Positions 1 through 3,716 of a DNA stretch of 5,611 nt are shown here, one piece after another; position 1 is the first letter of the stretch, and every line of letters starts with the position of its first letter. The translations under genes were made by a program, and so were the position numbers. The notes beneath the pieces were generated by a model. It was given only the letters and a program-made list of their open reading frames with translations. It was not told the origin of the DNA and did not search any database. This stretch comes from Desulfobulbaceae bacterium (GTDB taxonomy: Bacteria > Desulfobacterota > Desulfobulbia > Desulfobulbales > Desulfocapsaceae): NCBI GenBank assembly GCA_031256095.1, contig JAIRRG010000139.1, positions 1 through 5,611 of the forward strand, in the 5' to 3' direction.

Positions 1-353
1 CGAACAATGCACTCGACCGGCAGCGGCTTAGTCTTCTTCACCAGCATTGAGCGCCCGCGCAGCTCTTCGGCGTGGGGGAGACAGGCGGTTGGGTACTGAT
101 CGGCATCGGCGGTGATCAGGTGATTTTCAACAATATCGCCCAAAAGCCGAAACCAGAGGAGCGACATTTGGGTCAATAGCTGGCCTTTGCCAGGAATGGG
201 ATCGCCCATGACCACGTCGTAGGCGCTGATGCGGTCGGTGGCCACCATCAAAAGCTTGTCTGGGTGGCCGGGAATCTCGTACATATCGCGCACCTTGCCG
301 CGGTGCGCCAGTTTCAAACTGGGAAAATTCGTGGTCTGTATCACGTTAGTCAT
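1..353 (-). CDS. purC: Phosphoribosylaminoimidazole-succinocarboxamide synthase (SAICAR synthetase), N-terminal part, cut by the window edge
   Basis: PurC joins CAIR to aspartate with ATP to give SAICAR, a step of cytosolic purine synthesis. Translating the minus strand from the ATG at 353 gives 117 residues that stay open to the left edge. Family motifs appear in the expected order: RGKVRDMY at residues 18-25 (the nucleotide-binding start of the fold), ATDRISAYDVVM at 38-49, PIPGKG at 52-57, and RSMLVKKTKPLPVEC from 101, just before the usual RGY segment, which lies outside the window. The full protein should be about 300 residues, so roughly 60 percent is missing. The start at 353 is preferred because GGAGGAG lies just upstream and the protein then begins like its relatives. 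In-frame ATGs at 368 and 410 are alternatives. The gene lies downstream of ubiX, ubiA and a DUF3108 remnant on the same strand and may be transcribed with them. Family assignment is secure; the start is less so. Confidence 0.95.
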   Translation of the reverse strand, partial: MTNVIQTTNFPSLKLAHRGKVRDMYEIPGHPDKLLMVATDRISAYDVVMGDPIPGKGQLLTQMSLLWFRLLGDIVENHLITADADQYPTACLPHAEELRGRSMLVKKTKPLPVECIV

Positions 354-356
354 GGG

Positions 357-363
357 CTCCTCC
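357..363 (-). promoter_or_regulatory. Ribosome binding site of purC (GGAGGAG)
   Basis: On the minus strand GGAGGAG ends 3 bases before the ATG at 353, so its GGAGG core sits 5 bases away. It is the best Shine-Dalgarno match near any of the three in-frame ATGs. The ATG at 368 has a weaker AGAGGA, and the one at 410 has none that I can see. This decides the start in favour of 353. Confidence 0.7.
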
Positions 364-416
364 GTCATGTTCCTCTTGGCTGCGGCAGCGCCGGTGGCGA
401 GGATTTTCATAAGTAA

Positions 417-599
417 TCAGCTTTCGTAGACAATCTGCCGGGCGGTCAGGGAGCCAATCAGAATCTTCGCGTTGATTTTGATTGGCAGCCGGCATTCGTC
501 GCCACTGTACCAGATAAGCGTGCCGCTCCGCTTGTCATAAAGGTCATGGCATTTCATGATCGGCCAAAACATCAAGGAAAGGACCAGGTTTTCCCGCAT
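417..599 (-). pseudogene. Truncated C-terminal remnant of a DUF3108-type protein
   Basis: The minus-strand frame ending at TGA 419-417 gives a 60-residue peptide if read from the ATG at 599. Its last 40 residues contain GTLIWYSGDECRLPIK followed by INAKILIGSLTA. This matches the C-terminal pattern known for DUF3108 proteins (an IW-S-D-x-x-RLPVK strand, then K-x-x-IGS-x-TA). Full-length DUF3108 proteins are usually 220-270 residues with a signal peptide, so about three quarters is absent. The bases between it and the ubiA stop at 641 carry no recognisable earlier part of the domain, although the same frame stays open into ubiA. I see no good ribosome binding site for the ATG at 599. The simplest reading is a gene that lost its N-terminal part by deletion, lying between ubiA and purC. 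The family's function is unknown. A short expressed protein remains possible. Family match is from memory and moderately sure. Confidence 0.55.
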
Positions 600-640
600 G
601 ACGATTCGCTGCGTGGGCGCAACATCCCGGAAATCTGGCG

Positions 641-1492
641 TTAGGCGACGGCCAAGGCCAGCCAGACGGCGAAAAAAATGACAACGCTGATGGCGCTGTT
701 TATGGCCTGAAAGGCCAGGTGTACCCGCGACAGGTCGTCCGCTTTGACGATATGGTGCTGGTACCATAACGCCGCCGCCGCCGCCAGCAGCAAAAGGTAA
801 TATAGCCAGTGCAGATGACAGGCCCAGCCAGCGAGGATGAAAAAAACGATGGCCAGCAGATGGAAAACGGCGGCCAGCCGCAATGCCCGCGGCGCGCCTA
901 GGCGTGATGGCAGCGAAAAGAGACCGGCCTTGCGGTCATAGCCGCTGTCGAGGCAGGAGTAGATAATGTCGAAGCCGGCGACCCAGAAAACCACGCCCAG
1001 TGACAAAACCCATGGATAATTGCTGAGATTGCCCGAAACAGCCACCCATCCCCCCAAAGGGGCAATGGCCAGGCACAGACCGAGGATCAAATGGCAGCAG
1101 GTGGTGAAACGTTTGGTATAGGAATAGCCCCAGATAAGGGCGAGAGCGAAAGGCGAAACTTTGAGGGCCAACGGATTCAATTGCCAGGCGGCGAAAAAAA
1201 ACAGCAGCGCCGCGCCCAGCGTCAGACCCCAGGCCGCCTTTGCCGACACCGCTTCACTGGGTAGGGCGCGGTGACTGGTGCGGGGATTATCGCCATCAAA
1301 ACTTTTGTCGGCGATGCGGTTGAAGGCCATGGCGCTGGTGCGGGCGCCGACCATGGCGACGACGATCCAGAAAAAGATCATAACCCTGGGCAGGCCCCTG
1401 GCCGCCAAAAAAGCGCCAGTCAGGGCAAACGGCAGGGCGAAAACGGTGAACTTGAACTTGATCATTTCTAGGAGCACCGCCAGCTTGATCAT
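641..1492 (-). CDS. ubiA: UbiA-family aromatic prenyltransferase (4-hydroxybenzoate polyprenyltransferase type, probable menaquinone-pathway MqnP)
   Basis: This is a 283-residue integral membrane enzyme that attaches a polyprenyl chain to an aromatic acid during quinone synthesis, using Mg-diphosphate chemistry. The first aspartate motif is N58-R-x-x-D62-x-x-x-D66-x-x-N69-P-R-T. The second is D175-I-I-Y-S-C-L-D182-S-G-Y-D186. A YSYTKRFT segment at 123-130 is also typical. Long hydrophobic stretches fill the rest, consistent with about eight or nine membrane helices. Length is normal for the family. The ATG at 1492 is chosen because it follows the ubiX stop TGA by one base and has GGGGAG upstream, indicating translational coupling; a second ATG at 1465 lacks such a site. 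The GFDIIYSCLD form resembles the subfamily found in organisms that make menaquinone through futalosine, where the substrate would be 1,4-dihydroxy-6-naphthoate rather than 4-hydroxybenzoate. That substrate choice is inference, because no mqnA-D gene is visible here. Confidence 0.93.
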   Translation of the reverse strand: MIKLAVLLEMIKFKFTVFALPFALTGAFLAARGLPRVMIFFWIVVAMVGARTSAMAFNRIADKSFDGDNPRTSHRALPSEAVSAKAAWGLTLGAALLFFFAAWQLNPLALKVSPFALALIWGYSYTKRFTTCCHLILGLCLAIAPLGGWVAVSGNLSNYPWVLSLGVVFWVAGFDIIYSCLDSGYDRKAGLFSLPSRLGAPRALRLAAVFHLLAIVFFILAGWACHLHWLYYLLLLAAAAALWYQHHIVKADDLSRVHLAFQAINSAISVVIFFAVWLALAVA

Positions 1493-1493
1493 G

Positions 1494-2060
1494 TCACTCC
1501 CCCCAGCGGGCGCGACCGGCGACATCAATGCCGAGCATGTCGGCCAGCCGCCAGGAAAAGGTGTCGGCGGCTTCTTCCAGGGTTTCAGGGCGCAGATAGA
1601 AGCCTGGCAGCGGCGGGCAGATGGTGGCTCCGGCGTCGTGGGCACGCAGCATGTTTTCCAGATGAATACGGTTAAAGGGTGTTTCCCGCGTTGCCAGGAG
1701 TAGCGGGCGGCGCTCCTTGAGCATGACATCGGCGGCGCGGTGGATGAGGTTGCGCGATTGGCCACTGGCGACGGCAGCAAGCGTTCCCATGGTGCAGGGT
1801 AGAATCACCATCGCCTGGTAACAACTGGAACCGGAGGCTGGCGGCGCTGCCAAATCATCGGGAGAAAACCAGCGGCTGACGCCAGGCAGTTCTTGCGGAA
1901 GCGCCGCCAGTTCGTGGGCCAGCACCTGCTGCCCGGCCTCGGAACAGATGCCATCCACCGTCCTCTCCGCCGCTTGTAACAGTCGGAGAAAGGAACGGGC
2001 AAAGATCATGCCGCTGGCGCCAGTGATGGCGATGAGGATTTTTTTTGCCAAAGCTTGCAC
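1494..2060 (-). CDS. ubiX: Flavin prenyltransferase UbiX (UbiD cofactor maker)
   Basis: UbiX joins dimethylallyl phosphate to reduced FMN, making the prenylated FMN that UbiD-type decarboxylases need. From the GTG at 2060 the protein has 188 residues, normal for the family. Visible motifs are KKILIAITGASG at 6-17 (phosphate/FMN loop), ASGSS at 75-79, ILPCTMGTLAAVASG at 86-100, NLIHRAADVMLKERR at 104-118, RETPFNRIHLENML at 125-138 and PPLPGFY at 149-155. The start is uncertain. There is no in-frame ATG before the first motif. Candidates are TTG at 2087 (inside the T-run of the upstream terminator, so unlikely), GTG at 2060 (weak GATGAG upstream) and TTG at 2051, which gives the very family-like MAKKILIAITGASG. 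The gene is coupled to ubiA. No ubiD is in view. Its transcription source is unclear because a strong terminator sits immediately upstream. Family assignment is secure. Confidence 0.93.
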   Translation of the reverse strand: MQALAKKILIAITGASGMIFARSFLRLLQAAERTVDGICSEAGQQVLAHELAALPQELPGVSRWFSPDDLAAPPASGSSCYQAMVILPCTMGTLAAVASGQSRNLIHRAADVMLKERRPLLLATRETPFNRIHLENMLRAHDAGATICPPLPGFYLRPETLEEAADTFSWRLADMLGIDVAGRARWGE

Positions 2061-2085
2061 GCGCTCATCTTGCCGCTGCCCGCGC

Positions 2086-2113
2086 AAAAAAAAAGCCGGG
2101 GCATGACCCCGGC
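2086..2113 (-). terminator. Rho-independent terminator after the sigma factor gene
   Basis: On the minus strand a perfect 7-bp stem, GCCGGGG paired with CCCCGGC (plus-strand arms 2107-2113 and 2095-2101), encloses a 5-base loop and is followed directly by nine T residues (plus-strand A-run 2086-2094). It begins 22 bases past the rpoD stop codon. The all-GC-rich stem with a long T tract is a textbook intrinsic terminator for rpoD transcription and should largely separate rpoD from ubiX. Confidence 0.93.
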
Positions 2114-2116
2114 CCG

Positions 2117-2132
2117 CCCGCGGACGCGCGGG
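2117..2132 (-). repeat. Second GC-only hairpin directly upstream of the terminator
   Basis: CCCGCG (2117-2122) and CGCGGG (2127-2132) form a 6-bp perfect inverted repeat with a 4-base loop, lying between the rpoD stop and the terminator stem. It has no T-run of its own. It may help fold or protect the 3' end of the rpoD message; this role is inference. Confidence 0.6.
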
Positions 2133-2135
2133 GTA

Positions 2136-3467
2136 TCAGTCAATGAAAAATTTCAGTTTATCGCGGCGGCTCGAATGACGCAGCCGGTTCAGGGCCTTTT
2201 TTTCGATCTGGCGAATACGCTCGCGCGACACATTGAAGCGTTTGCCAATTTCTTCGAGCGTGTATTCGGCCTTTTCGCCGATACCAAAGCGCAGGCGGAT
2301 GATCTTTTCCTCGCGTTCGCTGAGAGTCGATAAAATTTCCGTTACCCGGCCCGCCAGTTCCCTGGTCTGTACCGCCTCGTAAGGCGACTGCGATTCCTGA
2401 TTCTCTAAAAAATCGCCAAGCGTCGAGTCGTCGTCGCCGACCGGAGTTTCTAACGAAATCGGCTCGCGCGACGCTTCAAGGATCGACAATATCTTGTCCA
2501 TCGACAAGTCGATATGCTGCGAGATTTCCAGGGGCGTTGGTTCCCGGCCCAGTTCTTTGAACAGCGAATAAAACGATTTGAAAAACTGGCTGCGCAGTTC
2601 AAGGAAATGCACCGGCAGGCGGATGGTGCGGGTTTTGTCAAGAATGGCGCGCGTGATCGCCTGGCGAATCCACCAACTGGCGTAAGTGGAGAATTTGTTC
2701 CCCTTGGTGTAATCGAAACGGAACACCGCCCGCATCAGGCCGAGATTGCCCTCCTGAATCAGGTCGGCCAGGGTCAGGCCCTGGTGCATGTAGCGTTTGG
2801 CGATCGAGACGACGAGACGCAGATTGGCGCGGATCATCGTATCCTTGGCCGTTTCAATGGAGCGGCTGTAGGCTTCGATTTTCGCGTGCAGCGCAAACAG
2901 GTCGCGCACATCCATGTACTTTTTGGCGATGGCGCCGACGCTCTGGCGCATATAATTGAGCTGGGTTTTTTTCGGTTTCAGGGTTGGGTCGCGCTTTTCC
3001 CAGGAATTGAGCCGTTCCTTGAGGGCCTGAATTTCCCGGACGCCGGAGGCATCTTCACGAATCGCCGCGATGATCGACTCGAAACCCTGACGAATGGTCT
3101 TGCTGTATTTGGCTTCGTCCTCCGGGGTCAAAAGGCCGAAGCGCCCCATTTCCCGTAGGTAGGTGGTGGTGGTCTCTTCGGCGTCATGGTTGTCGTCATC
3201 GCCTGTCGACACCAGGGCATCGTCCTTGATGTCGTCGCCGGGTTCCGATTTTTTTTCCCAGATTTCCCCGGAAAGGGTGCGCTTTTCGCCGGTTTCATCA
3301 ACCGTCACCAGCGAAATGTTGTTGTCATCGAGAAAATCATAAATGTTCTCGATGACCGAGGGATCTTTGACATCTTCCGGGAGCATGTCATTCAGATCGT
3401 TATAGCTGATGCAACCTTCCGTTTTGCTGGCCTGAAGCAAAGTCTCTTTGATTTCTGAAAAAAGCAC
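2136..3467 (-). CDS. rpoD: RNA polymerase sigma factor, sigma-70 family, RpoD-like
   Basis: This 443-residue protein is a sigma-70 factor that directs RNA polymerase to promoters. Residues 1-55 resemble region 1.1 (TEGCISYNDLNDMLPEDV, then DFLDDNNISLV). An acidic linker follows at about 75-98. Region 1.2 is at 102-128 (YLREMGRFGLLTPEDE). Region 2 is at 213-287, with ANLRLVVSIAKRY, DLIQEGNLGLMRAV and KFSTYASWWIRQAITR; the Q and T that read the -10 box are kept. Region 3 is at 288-365 with GREPTPLEIS. Region 4 is at 372-443, with the helix-turn-helix YTLEEIGKRFNVSRERIRQIEKKAL. The large non-conserved insert of E. coli RpoD is reduced to about 85 residues, and region 3.0 (FLELRSQFFKSF) departs from the usual primary-sigma sequence. 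It could therefore be the housekeeping factor or a close paralogue. The start is GTG, with GAGGAA 5 bases upstream. The gene is a single unit with its own promoter and terminator. Confidence 0.93.
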   Translation of the reverse strand: MLFSEIKETLLQASKTEGCISYNDLNDMLPEDVKDPSVIENIYDFLDDNNISLVTVDETGEKRTLSGEIWEKKSEPGDDIKDDALVSTGDDDNHDAEETTTTYLREMGRFGLLTPEDEAKYSKTIRQGFESIIAAIREDASGVREIQALKERLNSWEKRDPTLKPKKTQLNYMRQSVGAIAKKYMDVRDLFALHAKIEAYSRSIETAKDTMIRANLRLVVSIAKRYMHQGLTLADLIQEGNLGLMRAVFRFDYTKGNKFSTYASWWIRQAITRAILDKTRTIRLPVHFLELRSQFFKSFYSLFKELGREPTPLEISQHIDLSMDKILSILEASREPISLETPVGDDDSTLGDFLENQESQSPYEAVQTRELAGRVTEILSTLSEREEKIIRLRFGIGEKAEYTLEEIGKRFNVSRERIRQIEKKALNRLRHSSRRDKLKFFID

Positions 3468-3472
3468 AGGCG

Positions 3473-3478
3473 TTCCTC
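3473..3478 (-). promoter_or_regulatory. Ribosome binding site deciding the GTG start of rpoD
   Basis: GAGGAA on the minus strand lies 5 bases before the GTG at 3467. No in-frame ATG gives a region 1.1-like start as good as this one, so the GTG is accepted. The site overlaps the stop codon of a 35-codon upstream reading frame (3584-3477). Confidence 0.7.
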
Positions 3479-3519
3479 AATGATGCAAAAAATGGACGGA
3501 TTTGAAACAGCGGCTTGTC

Positions 3520-3540
3520 CTGGCCGGTCTCATCGGCCAG
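3520..3540 (-). repeat. Leader hairpin nearest the rpoD start
   Basis: CTGGCCG (3520-3526) and CGGCCAG (3534-3540) form a perfect 7-bp inverted repeat with a 7-base loop in the untranslated leader of rpoD, about 50 bases before the start codon. There is no T-run after it on the minus strand, so it does not look like a terminator. Confidence 0.6.
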
Positions 3541-3549
3541 CGCGCACAG

Positions 3550-3568
3550 GCCATCTCATGGGGATGGC
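3550..3568 (-). repeat. Leader hairpin with GCCATC / GATGGC arms
   Basis: GCCATC (3550-3555) and GATGGC (3563-3568) form a 6-bp perfect inverted repeat with a 7-base loop. It lies between two stronger hairpins of the rpoD leader. It is the weakest of the four and could be chance if seen alone. Confidence 0.4.
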
Positions 3569-3578
3569 ATAAAACAGC

Positions 3579-3597
3579 GGTCATCGCGACGATGACC
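3579..3597 (-). repeat. Leader hairpin with an 8-bp perfect stem
   Basis: GGTCATCG (3579-3586) and CGATGACC (3590-3597) are exact inverted repeats separated by three bases; the RNA would probably open the last pair to give a 7-bp stem with a 5-base loop. It lies in the middle of the rpoD leader. As DNA, the same 19-base dyad could be an operator. Confidence 0.6.
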
Positions 3598-3615
3598 TCA
3601 CCGGTGGTGAAAACG

Positions 3616-3637
3616 GGGGTTGCTTCCGTGCAACCCC
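3616..3637 (-). repeat. First leader hairpin, loop ACGGAA
   Basis: GGGGTTGC (3616-3623) and GCAACCCC (3630-3637) form a perfect 8-bp stem with a 6-base loop. In the rpoD transcript the loop reads ACGGAA, which contains the ANGGA core recognised by CsrA/RsmA proteins. It begins about 10 bases after the predicted transcription start. A C-G-TTTT follows on the minus strand, too short a T-run for an efficient terminator. An operator role for the 22-bp dyad is an alternative. Confidence 0.65.
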
Positions 3638-3653
3638 ATAATGTAAGCTTATG

Positions 3654-3682
3654 ATAATAGCATTAAGTACAGATAAAGTCAA
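3654..3682 (-). promoter_or_regulatory. Sigma-70 promoter of rpoD
   Basis: On the minus strand a -35 box TTGACT (plus 3677-3682, 5 of 6 to consensus) and a -10 box TATTAT (plus 3654-3659, 5 of 6) are separated by exactly 17 bases. The -10 box is preceded by TG one base upstream, an extended -10. Transcription would start near 3647, giving a leader of about 180 bases. It is the best promoter match I found in the window. The -35 box lies only 35 bases from the malQ start codon, so it sits inside the malQ upstream region. Confidence 0.8.
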
Positions 3683-3705
3683 GGTTGCCAAATTTTCGTG
3701 TTCCC

Positions 3706-3710
3706 GGAGG
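3706..3710 (+). promoter_or_regulatory. Ribosome binding site of malQ (GGAGG)
   Basis: GGAGG lies 6 bases before the ATG at 3717. It decides that start over the in-frame ATG at 3651, which has no such site and would add 22 residues outside the conserved domain. Confidence 0.8.
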
Positions 3711-3716
3711 CCCTTC

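Larger units (their letters stand above)
3477..3584 (-). other. Possible 35-codon leader reading frame upstream of rpoD
   Basis: On the minus strand an ATG at 3584 opens a frame of 35 codons that ends in TGA at 3479-3477. The last two bases of the stop codon belong to the GAGGAA ribosome binding site of rpoD. The peptide starts MTAVLCHPHE and ends SVHFLHH, resembles nothing I know, and uses the rare codons AGA and AGG. A GAGG lies about 10-12 bases before the ATG, farther than ideal. Its placement would allow coupling with rpoD translation, but an open frame this short also arises by chance. Confidence 0.2.

Noticed and set aside
229..429. Open frame of 66 codons on the plus strand
   Set aside because: It is antisense to the purC start and lacks a ribosome binding site.
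770..790. GCC-type trinucleotide run
   Set aside because: It simply encodes an alanine/leucine-rich membrane helix of the UbiA protein.
1278..1703. Open frame of 141 codons on the plus strand
   Set aside because: It is antisense to ubiA and ubiX, with no recognised motif and no good start site.
1493..1780. Extension of the ubiA frame upstream, to 1780
   Set aside because: It runs in another frame through the conserved part of ubiX. The family start at 1492 has a ribosome binding site and the coupled stop-start arrangement.
2514..3158. Open frame of 214 codons on the plus strand
   Set aside because: It lies wholly antisense to the clear sigma factor gene, has no ribosome binding site, and its peptide shows no family motif. 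It reflects codon bias of the opposite strand.
3616..3637. Hairpin as a terminator for rpoD or malQ transcripts
   Set aside because: Neither strand has a real T-run after the stem (at most C-G-TTTT on the minus strand), so an intrinsic terminator is unlikely.
3651..3716. Longer malQ start at 3651
   Set aside because: There is no ribosome binding site there, the extra 22 residues lie outside the GH77 core, and the stretch contains the rpoD promoter. GGAGG six bases before 3717 is much better.
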